From contig CAYXIJ010000004.1 of the NCBI GenBank assembly GCA_964465375.1, positions 46,541 through 110,540 on the forward strand: a stretch of DNA of 64,000 nt. Reading direction: 5' to 3'. Numbering within the stretch: position 1 is the first letter of the stretch; each line of letters begins with the position of its first letter. The DNA is from CAJWKT01 sp964465375. Lineage in GTDB: Bacteria; Pseudomonadota; Gammaproteobacteria; Steroidobacterales; Rariloculaceae. The position numbers and the translations under genes are program-made. The notes beneath the pieces were generated by a model. It ran no database searches. It was not told the DNA's origin and worked only from the letters and a program-made list of their open reading frames with translations. This document shows, piece after piece, positions 34,448 to 43,125 of this stretch.

Positions 34448-34933
34448 CTACTGGTGGTCCTCCATAATAACCCGGGGCCTAAAGCTTACTTCATTGATCA
34501 TGCCTTTTATTTGTTTCACCTGACGGGACCTCGGATTTATAGACGCAGCGGTATCAACATCAAATGTGGCTTCAGAGTACAAACCTTTAAGCAGGTAAGC
34601 ATAAGCCCTGTTGCTATAGGCTCGCCAATTACCGCCTACTAGAGCAAGTGATTCATTACAGAATTCAATCGCTACATCTACCTCCCCCTTCGCCGCATGA
34701 GCAGCGCAAAGATTGGAGTATGCAGATGCTCGATCTTCTGGAGACGTCATAAAGCGCTCCATTCCAAGATGCGTCAATCGAATACCCTCATCGTACTGGC
34801 CCATGGTAATAGCCCATGATCCTTGTGAAAGGTACTCGTTACCAGATCCCACAATCGTACGATTGTCCGTTTGAGTCCATAGGGGATCCATTAACAAGAA
34901 AACAATAATTCCGACGAAAAATGAATAACCCAT
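34448..34933 (-). CDS. Small TPR-repeat periplasmic or anchored protein
   Basis: 161 residues with a hydrophobic N-terminal segment (FFVGIIVFLLMDPLW) acting as signal or anchor. Three TPR-like helix pairs follow: GSWAITMGQYDEGIRLTHLGMERF, ASAYSNLCAAHAAKGEVDVAIEFCNESLAL and WRAYSNRAYAYLLKGLYSEATFDVDTAASINP. It probably acts as a protein-interaction module. It lies 7 bases ahead of the TonB-C protein gene, so the two are likely co-expressed and may work together in the periplasm. Confidence 0.8.
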   Translation of the reverse strand: MGYSFFVGIIVFLLMDPLWTQTDNRTIVGSGNEYLSQGSWAITMGQYDEGIRLTHLGMERFMTSPEDRASAYSNLCAAHAAKGEVDVAIEFCNESLALVGGNWRAYSNRAYAYLLKGLYSEATFDVDTAASINPRSRQVKQIKGMINEVSFRPRVIMEDHQ

Positions 34934-35041
34934 GCACCGCCCCCAGTTCGTTTAGTATAACACCGACGGGAACACTGATAGGCAAGATTTTTTCTATTAA
35001 ATCATATTAAAAACAATTATTTATAGATAATTTTCACAACC

Positions 35042-36025
35042 ATGAAAGCAATCGAAATTACAAAATTTGGAGGCCCCTCTGTATTAAAATTGACTGAGAG
35101 GCCAATCCCGGAACCAAAATCAGGTGAGGTACTGATTAAAGTAGCCGCGGCAGGAGTGAATAGGCCGGATAGCTTACAACGTCAGGGGCAGCATCCGCCT
35201 CCACCGGGTGCCTCGGATATCCCGGGCCTAGACGTAGCAGGGCAAGTCATTGATCTAGGGGAAGGTGTTACAGAGCTATACAAAGGTCAACACGTGTGTG
35301 CGCTCTTAGAAGGTGGGGGTTACGCAGAATACTGCACTGCGCAATGGGGTCAGTGTATTCCAGTCCCAGATGGCATGGACCTAATCACAGCAGCTGCAAT
35401 TCCTGAGACCTATTTCACAGTTTGGACTAACGTCTTTGAACGCGGGCGCTTGAGTGCAGACGAAATATTTCTTGTGCACGGAGGTGCCAGTGGCATTGGT
35501 ACCACTGCCATTCAACTAGCAGTAGCCCACGGAGCACGTGTATTTTCCACGGCAGGCAAACAAGAAAAAAATTTTTTGTGTGAGCAACTTGGCGCAGAAA
35601 AATCCTTTAACTACCGGCAAACTGATTTCAGGAAAGAATTGCTTTCATATCTTGGTGGGACCAAGGTTAACCTTATTCTAGATATTGTTGGCGGCTCCAG
35701 CTTTGAAGATAATCTCTCGCTTCTTGACAAAGAGGGCAGGCTAGTCATCGTTGCATTACTAGGTGGAGCCAATAGCCAAATAGACCTTTCACTGATCATG
35801 GCAAAACACCTCACCATCACTGGTTCTAGGCTTCGGCACCGAAAGCCCGAAGAAAAAAGAAGAATTGCGAGAACGTTGCGAAAAAAAGTCTGGCCCCTGC
35901 TTGAGGCAGGAACAATCAAGCCAATTATTCAGGCGACGTACCCACTCGAAGAAGCGCACAAGGCCCACTCGGTAATGGACTCTGATGGAACAATGGGTAA
36001 GCTTGTCCTGTTAATAGATTTGTAA
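35042..36025 (+). CDS. NAD(P)H quinone oxidoreductase, PIG3-like zinc-independent MDR
   Basis: 327 residues. The MDR fold begins MKAIEITKFGGPSVLKLTERP, followed by GVNRPDSLQRQGQHPPPPGASDIPGLDVAG (no zinc ligands), ETYFTVWTNVFERG and the NADPH loop VHGGASGIGTTAIQLA near residue 145. PIG3/quinone reductases reduce quinones or enones with NADPH. It is followed by moeA after 12 bases in the same direction, although a functional link with molybdopterin is not evident. A second gene of the same subfamily lies at 52963. Confidence 0.9.
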   Translation: MKAIEITKFGGPSVLKLTERPIPEPKSGEVLIKVAAAGVNRPDSLQRQGQHPPPPGASDIPGLDVAGQVIDLGEGVTELYKGQHVCALLEGGGYAEYCTAQWGQCIPVPDGMDLITAAAIPETYFTVWTNVFERGRLSADEIFLVHGGASGIGTTAIQLAVAHGARVFSTAGKQEKNFLCEQLGAEKSFNYRQTDFRKELLSYLGGTKVNLILDIVGGSSFEDNLSLLDKEGRLVIVALLGGANSQIDLSLIMAKHLTITGSRLRHRKPEEKRRIARTLRKKVWPLLEAGTIKPIIQATYPLEEAHKAHSVMDSDGTMGKLVLLIDL

Positions 36026-36037
36026 GGAACACCTGTA

Positions 36038-37237
36038 GTGACCGAAGTTTCTGAAGCTGAATCATTGATCTTGGAGTGCGTCCCTACGCTTGGTACGCTA
36101 ACCATATCACTAGCTGACGCACTCGGGGCTGTACTGCGTCAAGACGTTTTCGCTGATCGTGATCACCCCCCATTCCACCGAGTAACGATGGATGGCATAG
36201 CAATCGCCTATCAGGACTGGGGAGCTGGAAAGAGCACTTATCAAATCTTAGGTACCCAAGGGGCGGGTATGCTCCCGATGAAACTCACAGAAACCGGTCA
36301 GTGTGTTGAAATAATGACTGGGGCCGCCTTGCCGGAAGGCGCTGACACTGTGGTTCCGATTGAACGAGTCAAAATAAAAGGCAACAAAGCCAAAATTGAT
36401 CGTGATACATCAATAGCTGAACGACAATTTATCCATTCCCGTGGCTCGGATCGTGTTGCAGGAAGTCAACTAATTCATGCAGGATCCCGAATCGGTCCAA
36501 AAGAGATGGCTGTACTTGCCAGCGCCGGCTATGCGCAAATAACGGTCTCTAGATTGGCTAAAGTTGCTGTAATCTCGACTGGAGATGAGTTGGTAGGCGT
36601 GGAAGAGCCCATACAACCGTATCAGATACGATCAACTAATGGTCGAGCGATAGAAGCAAGTCTTGCCCAACATCAGCTAGCTCAAGCCACTCGGGTCCGA
36701 TTAAAGGATGAACGGACAAAAATGCTTAGCTCTATTCGTGCACTACACCACGACAATGATTTTCTAATCTTAAGTGGTGGAGTTTCTATGGGAAAATACG
36801 ATTTTGTGCCAGCAGTATTAGAGGACCTTGGGGTAAATCTTGTCTTTCATCGTATTGAGCAGCACCCTGGACGCCCCATGTGGTTCGGTGTAAGTGATGA
36901 AAATAAGCCAGTTTTTGCTCTACCTGGAAATCCAGTGTCGACGCTTGTCTGTCTAACGCGCTACGTACTTCCTGCACTACGTCAAGCATTAGGACTAAAA
37001 CCCATTAATCATCAAATGGTGACCTTAGGGGAGGATGTAAAGTTTTCTGCAAACCTCACGTACTTTCTACCTGTAAAGTTAAATCTATCGAATAAAGGCT
37101 TGGGAGCTGCCTTACCAAGGCCCACGAATACCTCAGGTGACTTCCTTTCCCTTGCAGATACCGACGGATTCGTCCAGCTGCCCAAAGGGCAAAGCCATTT
37201 CAAAAAAGATACGGCTTCAGTTTTTTTTCAATGGTAG
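36038..37237 (+). CDS. moeA: Molybdopterin molybdenumtransferase MoeA
   Basis: 399 residues from a GTG start. The domains are in the usual order: LADALGAVLRQDVFADRDHPPFHRVTMDGIAIA at the N-terminus, MTGAALPEGADTVVPIERV, the MPT-binding core VISTGDELV near residue 186, ILSGGVSMGKYDFVPAVLEDLG near residue 245, and PGRPMWFGV and FALPGNPVSTLVCLTRYVLPAL. It inserts molybdate into adenylated molybdopterin. It lies 12 bases after a quinone oxidoreductase, and the other cofactor genes (moaACD, modBC) are scattered within 13 kb. Confidence 0.95.
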   Translation: MTEVSEAESLILECVPTLGTLTISLADALGAVLRQDVFADRDHPPFHRVTMDGIAIAYQDWGAGKSTYQILGTQGAGMLPMKLTETGQCVEIMTGAALPEGADTVVPIERVKIKGNKAKIDRDTSIAERQFIHSRGSDRVAGSQLIHAGSRIGPKEMAVLASAGYAQITVSRLAKVAVISTGDELVGVEEPIQPYQIRSTNGRAIEASLAQHQLAQATRVRLKDERTKMLSSIRALHHDNDFLILSGGVSMGKYDFVPAVLEDLGVNLVFHRIEQHPGRPMWFGVSDENKPVFALPGNPVSTLVCLTRYVLPALRQALGLKPINHQMVTLGEDVKFSANLTYFLPVKLNLSNKGLGAALPRPTNTSGDFLSLADTDGFVQLPKGQSHFKKDTASVFFQW

Positions 37238-37294
37238 AAGGAACCACAAACACGCCGCAAAGTAACTGAGGGACAAAGCGCAATTAGTCCCAAT

Positions 37295-38368
37295 TTAACC
37301 ATTCGTTAGTATCCCGCCTGTTCCGCCATTTAGAGTTGCCTGAATCTCAGCAAGCAACGCGAGTGCAATAGATTCAGGCGAATCAGCTCCGATGTCTAGG
37401 CCCACGGGGCCTCTGATTCTGCCCTTAAGCCCCTCGCCAACGTCGCCAAGCTCATCTAGCATCCGATCCCGCCGTGCCTTTGGCCCAAGTACACCGAGAT
37501 AGGCCGCTTTTATTGTGGATACCTTCTTGAGATAAATCTTATCTGTAGCTAAGTGGTGGCTCATTATGATGACAGCATCAAACTTGCTTAAATTGAGCTC
37601 AACATCTAGAACTTGGGGATCAACGAGCATCACCTGATCTGCCTGAGAAAAAACGCCCTTCTCTAAATAAGCAGGACGATGATCGACAACAGTAACTAGC
37701 CACCCCAACTCGGCTGCCATATTAACCACCGGGACCGAATCCAATCCAGCGCCCAGAACCAACAAATTGGGCACAGTTGAAACTGGAGCGTAAAGAACAA
37801 GTAGCCCATTTTCCTGAGTTTTACAATGTGCCTCTCCCGAGCCATACACAACCTCACACTGGCTTGCCATCATTTCGGCAATTTCTTCACCAATATGCCA
37901 GCATTCAATGTGATTTGGCTCCCAGATAAGAGTTGCGCCCGCGAGAATACGTGGATTATCACTCCCTATAACCGTAGCTACAGCTGCAGGACGATTTGCA
38001 AGCAGCCGTTCCGAAATGCCAGCAAAGGGTTGGTAGTTTTCTGTAGCGCTTAATGGCTGGAGAAAAACCCGAATGAGTCCATTGCAGCCGACACCGAGTC
38101 CCCAAAGATCGTCGGCCTCGTCCCTCATATCGTAGGTCACCGCCTCGGGCCTTCTAGAGGCAAGAACAGACCCAGCGCGTTCGGCCAAATCACCCTCCAA
38201 ACAACCGCCGCTTACAAGTCCCTGATAGTCTCCATTGGCCGCTATCACAATCTGATGCCCGGCTTTAGTATAAGTTGATCCAACTGTTTCATATACAGTT
38301 GCCAACACCATAGACTCACCAGCACCTTGCCACGCCTCAAAACTGTGTATTGTTCGTCTTATGCTCAT
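37295..38368 (-). CDS. XdhC/CoxI-family molybdenum enzyme maturation factor
   Basis: 357 residues from ATG 38368. The N-terminal XdhC domain (MVLATVYETVGSTYTKAGHQIVIAANGDYQGLVSGGCLEGDL) contains the conserved Ser-Gly-Gly-Cys region. The C-terminal Rossmann-type domain carries LLVLGAGLDSVPVVNMAAELGWLVTVVDHRPAYLEK and a YLGVLGPKARR motif. XdhC proteins bind molybdenum cofactor, help replace an oxo by a sulfido ligand and load xanthine-dehydrogenase-type enzymes. No such enzyme is in the window, so the client must be elsewhere. It converges on moeA, which fits the molybdenum theme. Confidence 0.9.
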   Translation of the reverse strand: MSIRRTIHSFEAWQGAGESMVLATVYETVGSTYTKAGHQIVIAANGDYQGLVSGGCLEGDLAERAGSVLASRRPEAVTYDMRDEADDLWGLGVGCNGLIRVFLQPLSATENYQPFAGISERLLANRPAAVATVIGSDNPRILAGATLIWEPNHIECWHIGEEIAEMMASQCEVVYGSGEAHCKTQENGLLVLYAPVSTVPNLLVLGAGLDSVPVVNMAAELGWLVTVVDHRPAYLEKGVFSQADQVMLVDPQVLDVELNLSKFDAVIIMSHHLATDKIYLKKVSTIKAAYLGVLGPKARRDRMLDELGDVGEGLKGRIRGPVGLDIGADSPESIALALLAEIQATLNGGTGGILTNG

Positions 38369-38544
38369 ACAGAGGAATGGAGCATAACAGCAACCGTTAT
38401 TACGTGGACTATTCGGTATTGCAGAATGGAGCTTTAAGCAAGGCTTGAAGGATTTTTTTGTTGCGCCAGTCAATTTCCAGCCTTAGACTGCCATCCCCCT
38501 GCCAGTTAGCACATTGGTAGCACATAAAATGAAAGGAAAAACAC

Positions 38545-39123
38545 ATGAATCAGCCCAGTAGAAAAGATGCTGAGCAAGCTGTAAGAACCCTATTGGACTG
38601 GGCAGGAGATGACCCAGATCGAGAGGGCCTAAAAGACACGCCTGGCCGAGTAGTCCGTGCTTTCGAAGACTGGTTTAGTGGCTATAGAGAGGATCCGATC
38701 GACTTCCTTCGACGCACCTTTTACCAAGTTGATGGATATGACGAGATGATTGTACTGCGGGATATTACTTTTGAATCCCACTGCGAGCATCATATGGCAC
38801 CAATAATCGGTAAGGCTCACATAGGCTATCTACCGAATAAGAATGTGGTGGGCATTAGCAAGCTTGCAAGAGTGGTAGAGACTTTCTCTCGGAGGTTGCA
38901 GGTGCAAGAAACCATGACTGCTCAAATAGCAAACTGCATCCAAGATGTCCTGGAGCCTAAAGGTGTCGGCGTCGTGGTTGAGGGCTCTCACCAATGCATG
39001 ACTACACGGGGTATCCATAAGGAGGGGGTTGCCATGATCACAAGTCGTCTATTGGGGGACTTCCGTTCTGATCCGCGTACCCGTTCAGAATTTTTAAACA
39101 TCATCGGCCGCCTCAACAGTTAG
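38545..39123 (+). CDS. folE: GTP cyclohydrolase I
   Basis: 192 residues, normal for FolE. The zinc site is formed by SHCEHHMAP and the later HQCMTTRGIHK. The segments GLKDTPGRVVRAFEDWF, GKAHIGYLPNKNVVGISKLARVVETFSRRLQVQETMTAQIA and LEPKGVGVVVEGSHQCM complete the family pattern. It converts GTP to 7,8-dihydroneopterin triphosphate for folate and, via QueD, for queuosine. A clear AAGGAAAA ribosome site precedes the ATG. It is transcribed alone, with modB downstream after a 281-base gap in which no modA or other gene is recognised. Confidence 0.96.
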   Translation: MNQPSRKDAEQAVRTLLDWAGDDPDREGLKDTPGRVVRAFEDWFSGYREDPIDFLRRTFYQVDGYDEMIVLRDITFESHCEHHMAPIIGKAHIGYLPNKNVVGISKLARVVETFSRRLQVQETMTAQIANCIQDVLEPKGVGVVVEGSHQCMTTRGIHKEGVAMITSRLLGDFRSDPRTRSEFLNIIGRLNS

Positions 39124-39404
39124 ACAATCCAAAACTCCACTCTTGAAGCTGCACTTCATTCTCTGGGATCAGGTCAGGCTTAGTATTGAGGCGGTTGCAA
39201 GGGCCCCTCTTTTCGGGCTAGGCAAATCTCCAGACTAATCCCAATTTTTGGGCTTCCTATTTGGTCGACTTGCAAAATATTTCACCAAAAAATATTGTCA
39301 ACACTGGCTCACGAGCAAGCGAGTAGCGCCATGTGTCTCATTTTCATTGACAAGCCAGTCTAGCGCGTGGCTACATCAAGCCCCAGTCAGCTCTGGAGAT
39401 AAAG

Positions 39405-40085
39405 ATGGGGGAACTCGACCTAGGGCCCGTTTGGCTCAGCGTGCAGCTAGCTACGGTGACCGTGGTCGTACTTCTGGTAGTAGGCACGCCTCTCGCCTGG
39501 TGGCTAGCTTTCACTCGGTTACGCGCCCGCGCCTTGGTAGAAGCCTTGGTAGCACTTCCACTAGTACTCCCCCCCACTGTACTGGGCTTCTATCTTTTGA
39601 TTCTATTGGGGCCTGCGGGACCAATTGGCCGGTTTTGGGTGCAAATCACTGACACAACTCTAACCTTTTCGTTTTCAGGCCTGGTCATTGCTTCAGTACT
39701 TTATTCACTCCCCTTTACCGTCCAGCCATTACAAAATGCATTTGAAGCGATGGGGAACGGTCCATTAGAGACTGCCGCAACTTTGCGTGCTTCGCCTCTA
39801 GACGCTTTCTTCAGTGTGGCCTCCCCTATAGCTATGCGGGCCTATATATCGGCTGTGGTGCTTAGTTTTGCTCATACTTTAGGAGAGTTTGGTGCCGTAC
39901 TTATGGTTGGTGGCAACATTCCCGGGACAACCAAAGTGATCTCAATCGCAATCTACGAACATGTAGAAACTCTTAATTACGCACAGGCTCATACACTTTC
40001 TGCTGGCCTTTTGGCTTTCTCCTTCATCACATTGCTCGGAGTTTACATAATCAACCGGCGTAATCTGCTAAATCGCGCACCATGA
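39405..40085 (+). CDS. modB: Molybdate ABC transporter permease ModB
   Basis: 226 residues with five to six hydrophobic helices. The LATVTVVVLLVVGTPLAWWLAF opening and the coupling-loop region GPLETAATLRASPLDAFFSVASPIAMRAYISAVVLSFAHTLGEFGAVLMVGG are typical of ModB. GEFG follows the EAA-type loop. The gene overlaps modC by 4 bases (ATGA). It forms the channel for molybdate or tungstate. The binding protein ModA is missing upstream, which is not the usual modABC order. The 281 bases between folE and this start hold no recognisable gene. Confidence 0.93.
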   Translation: MGELDLGPVWLSVQLATVTVVVLLVVGTPLAWWLAFTRLRARALVEALVALPLVLPPTVLGFYLLILLGPAGPIGRFWVQITDTTLTFSFSGLVIASVLYSLPFTVQPLQNAFEAMGNGPLETAATLRASPLDAFFSVASPIAMRAYISAVVLSFAHTLGEFGAVLMVGGNIPGTTKVISIAIYEHVETLNYAQAHTLSAGLLAFSFITLLGVYIINRRNLLNRAP

Positions 40086-41173
40086 CCAACCTCACCCTCA
40101 CAGTAAAGTTTAAAAAAGGTGATTTTTCTCTATTTGTGGAAGAAAACATTCCTCTCGAAAACGTCACAGCACTTTTTGGAGAGAGTGGAAGCGGCAAAAC
40201 TACCCTACTCAGAATTATTGCCGGGCTAGAAAAAAAAGCATGGGGTAAAGTAGCCCTTGGAAAAGCTTGCTGGCAAAATAATGAAACAAAAATTTTTTTG
40301 CCTCCCCACAAACGAAGCGTAGGTTACGTATTTCAAGACAATCGTCTATTCAATCATTTGAATGTTGAAGGAAATTTAAGGTTTGGACACAACAGATCAG
40401 AAGTAAAGAATAGGGTGCGTTTTGAGGACGTCGTAGACGCCCTGGATTTAAGCGATCTACTTTTAAGAACACCTCATTCCCTTTCTGGCGGAGAAAAACA
40501 ATTAGTATCTATAGGTAGGGCACTTCTAAGTAGCCCCGAACTACTCCTCATGGACGAACCCTTATCGGCCTTAGATGCAAAAAGGAAGGCCGAAGTTATA
40601 CCTTACATCGAACAGCTTCCCTCTAACTTTTCTATACCTGTGCTCTACGTTACGCACAACCTAGAAGAAGTTACGCGACTAGCCCCCAACATGCTGCTCC
40701 TCTCTGAGGGAAAAATTGCGGGTAAAGGAAAGGTAGAAAATTTACTTGAGCGAATTGATCTTTGGTCGGTTACTGGACGCTTGGCGGCTGGCTCCGTATT
40801 GAATGCCAAAGTAAAAACACATCTTTTGGATTGGGGCGCGACTGTCCTAACAGTTGCAGACCATGAATTACGGATTCCGGCCATAAATGCTTCCCCAGGA
40901 ACACTTGTAAGGCTGAGGGTCCAAGCCAAGGACGTAGCTTTGGCTACACAAAAACCGGTGGGCTTAAGTATCCGAAATATTTTATCAGCCCAGATCCTCT
41001 CGATTGATATAGAGGAAGATGTTTTTGCTGAGGTGCTGCTAGACATCGGGGGAACAAATTTAAGGGCTCGCGTAACCCGAGAAGCGATAGATGATCTCAA
41101 ATTGACTACTGGCCGAAAAGTATATGCACTAATTAAAAGTGTCGTATTTGAAGGACAATTATTTGCAAAATGA
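40082..41173 (+). CDS. modC: Molybdate ABC transporter ATPase ModC
   Basis: 363 residues. Walker A is GESGSGKTTL near residue 37, the Q-loop is VGYVFQDNRLF, the signature is LSGGEKQLVSIGRALL and Walker B is LLLMDEPLSALD. The C-terminal third (about 275-360) is a molybdate-binding TOBE domain, with SIRNILSAQILSIDIEEDVFAEVLLDIGG. Its ATG overlaps modB. It powers molybdate import to supply the cofactor made by MoaA/C/D and MoeA. The absence of modA in the window is noted. Confidence 0.94.
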   Translation: MTNLTLTVKFKKGDFSLFVEENIPLENVTALFGESGSGKTTLLRIIAGLEKKAWGKVALGKACWQNNETKIFLPPHKRSVGYVFQDNRLFNHLNVEGNLRFGHNRSEVKNRVRFEDVVDALDLSDLLLRTPHSLSGGEKQLVSIGRALLSSPELLLMDEPLSALDAKRKAEVIPYIEQLPSNFSIPVLYVTHNLEEVTRLAPNMLLLSEGKIAGKGKVENLLERIDLWSVTGRLAAGSVLNAKVKTHLLDWGATVLTVADHELRIPAINASPGTLVRLRVQAKDVALATQKPVGLSIRNILSAQILSIDIEEDVFAEVLLDIGGTNLRARVTREAIDDLKLTTGRKVYALIKSVVFEGQLFAK

Positions 41174-41209
41174 TTCTCAAAACACCGCCATCATAGGTGG
41201 TTAAATCGA

Positions 41210-42529
41210 CTACATCAGTAAATGTGGAAGAAAAAGTGTTATGGGAGGTAATAAAATTAGTAAAGCCACGCGCACCACGCCGGAGGCTAGAAATGGCATC
41301 ACTCCCTTAAAAGTCTCCCTCATAGGCACATTTGGGGCGTGGTGATTGATAATTAAGACATTGATTCCTACTGGTGGCGTAATAAGGCCCGCCTCCACCA
41401 CGATAAGCGTAAGGATACCAAACCACAATTTAAGGTCGTTCTCAGGCATACCAAAATCTAGCCCAGCCATAATAGGCCAAAAAATTGGAATGGTAAGAAA
41501 TATCATTGCTAGGCTGTCCATCAAGCACCCTAGCACTAAATAAATTAATAAAAAAAGAACCAAGATTGTGTAGGGATTTAAGCCACTTCCTACAGCCAGT
41601 TCCGAAAGAAGATCTGCTACACCAGTAAGCGCCATAAAAATGTTCAGGAAATCGGCACCGAGAAGAATTAGAAAAATCATCCCAGTCATCTTTGCGGTGT
41701 TCTTAATACAATCAAACAAGATTTTTATGTCAAATCCTACTTTCCACATCGCAAGCAGTGCTGCACCAAAAGCTCCTACTGCCGCTCCTTCGGTTGGATC
41801 AAAAAGTCCGAAGTAAATTCCACCAATAACCACTATAAATAGTAAAAGAGTAGGCCAAGTTTCAAGAATTGCGTTCCATCTCTGGCTAGCGTCTGCGCGA
41901 GCACCTAAAGGTCCTGATTCTGGTGAAAGTCGTACCCAAATAGCGATTGCCATTAGGTAGCCGACCGCACCAATGATTCCAGGAATCAGTGCGGCCTGAA
42001 ATACCTGAACGATATTGGCCTGAACAGAAATTGCGTAAATGATGAGCGCTACTGAAGGTGGAATAAGAATTCCAAGGGTGCCACCTGCTGCTAAAGTTCC
42101 GGTGGCCAAACTACCTGAGTAGCGGTAGCGCTCAAGCTCAGGTAATGCCACCCTCGCCATGGTCCCCGCTGTCGCTAGGGATGAGCCGCAAATAGCGCCG
42201 AAAGCTCCGCAACCCCCCACAGCAGCCATAGCAACTCCACCACGCCGGTGACCTAAAAATGTATTCGCTGCCTCAAATAAGGATCTACTCAAGCCAGACC
42301 TCGATGCAAATTCACCCATGAGCAAAAACATTGGGATTACAGAAAAATCATAGGAATTAAAACGCCAAAACGCAGCTGTCTTCATGTAATTAATCACTGG
42401 ATCAATGCCGGACAGCGATGCATAACCCACGATTCCTACCGTCATCATCGCAATGCCAACCGGTATGCGGATGATTAATAAAATCACTAGTGCAACCAAG
42501 CCGATAACAGCTATTTCAAGGCCGGTCAT
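41210..42529 (-). CDS. dctM: TRAP transporter large permease DctM
   Basis: 439 residues, about twelve helices. Motifs: IRIPVGIAMMTVGIVGYASLSG, GEFASRSGLSRSLFEAANTFLGHRRGGVAMAAVGGCGAFGAICGSSLATAGTMARVALPELERYRY and GTLGILIPPSVALIIYAISVQ. These are clear TRAP-T DctM signatures. The true ATG (42529) overlaps the DctQ stop (ATGA). It is the main channel for a carboxylate substrate in sodium symport. No DctP gene adjoins it in this window. The nearby ligI-type hydrolase and aldehyde dehydrogenase suggest an aromatic or dicarboxylic substrate (inference). Confidence 0.93.
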   Translation of the reverse strand: MTGLEIAVIGLVALVILLIIRIPVGIAMMTVGIVGYASLSGIDPVINYMKTAAFWRFNSYDFSVIPMFLLMGEFASRSGLSRSLFEAANTFLGHRRGGVAMAAVGGCGAFGAICGSSLATAGTMARVALPELERYRYSGSLATGTLAAGGTLGILIPPSVALIIYAISVQANIVQVFQAALIPGIIGAVGYLMAIAIWVRLSPESGPLGARADASQRWNAILETWPTLLLFIVVIGGIYFGLFDPTEGAAVGAFGAALLAMWKVGFDIKILFDCIKNTAKMTGMIFLILLGADFLNIFMALTGVADLLSELAVGSGLNPYTILVLFLLIYLVLGCLMDSLAMIFLTIPIFWPIMAGLDFGMPENDLKLWFGILTLIVVEAGLITPPVGINVLIINHHAPNVPMRETFKGVMPFLASGVVRVALLILLPPITLFLPHLLM

Positions 42530-43029
42530 GAAGAGGAATCCCAAGGAATACGCGATGCTCTATACAGGCAACACAAAGAAAGCAGGCCAAATGACAAAAT
42601 AGCGAATGGGTAGGCTAACCACAAAGGTACCCCTAGAATCATTGAGATATCCCAGTATCGCACCGTATCAATAAAACCAAAAATCATTCTCCAGACAAAG
42701 AGCGCTGAAAGTACACAAAAAAGAAGTGCTGCAAACATGTCCATGCACACCTGAACTGCGTGAGGCATGCGAGCAATAAAAATGTCTACAGCCACATTTC
42801 CGCGCTGCAAATAGCAGTGCGGCAAGAAAAGAAAAATAGAAATTGCTGAACCTAGGCCAACAATCTCGAAATCACCCGGCACGGGCCTAGAAAAGAGCGC
42901 TCTACCTAAAATACTGACTACCACCAATATGGTCATTGAAAACATCAGGAGTCCGCCAACATTTGCAAACCATCCGGCAAACCGATGCAACAACCGACCA
43001 AAGCTGTCACGAAGTTCCATGTCTGTCAT
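42526..43029 (-). CDS. dctQ: TRAP transporter small permease DctQ
   Basis: 167 residues with four helices and the motif PGDFEIVGLGSAISIFLFLPHCYLQRGNVAVDIFIARMP, the DctQ family signature. It is paired and coupled with DctM (4-base overlap). Together they need a periplasmic DctP protein, which does not appear upstream: the next gene is the LigI-like hydrolase in the same direction, 97 bases earlier. The spacing would allow the three to form one operon. Confidence 0.9.
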   Translation of the reverse strand: MTDMELRDSFGRLLHRFAGWFANVGGLLMFSMTILVVVSILGRALFSRPVPGDFEIVGLGSAISIFLFLPHCYLQRGNVAVDIFIARMPHAVQVCMDMFAALLFCVLSALFVWRMIFGFIDTVRYWDISMILGVPLWLAYPFAILSFGLLSLCCLYRASRIPWDSSS

Positions 43030-43125
43030 TGATTATGTTTTCCTACAATCACAAGTAGCTGCTATCCGAAACTATATGACCGCATCAAAGGATATCCTGT
43101 CGATAAACACTCAAAATCACAATTC

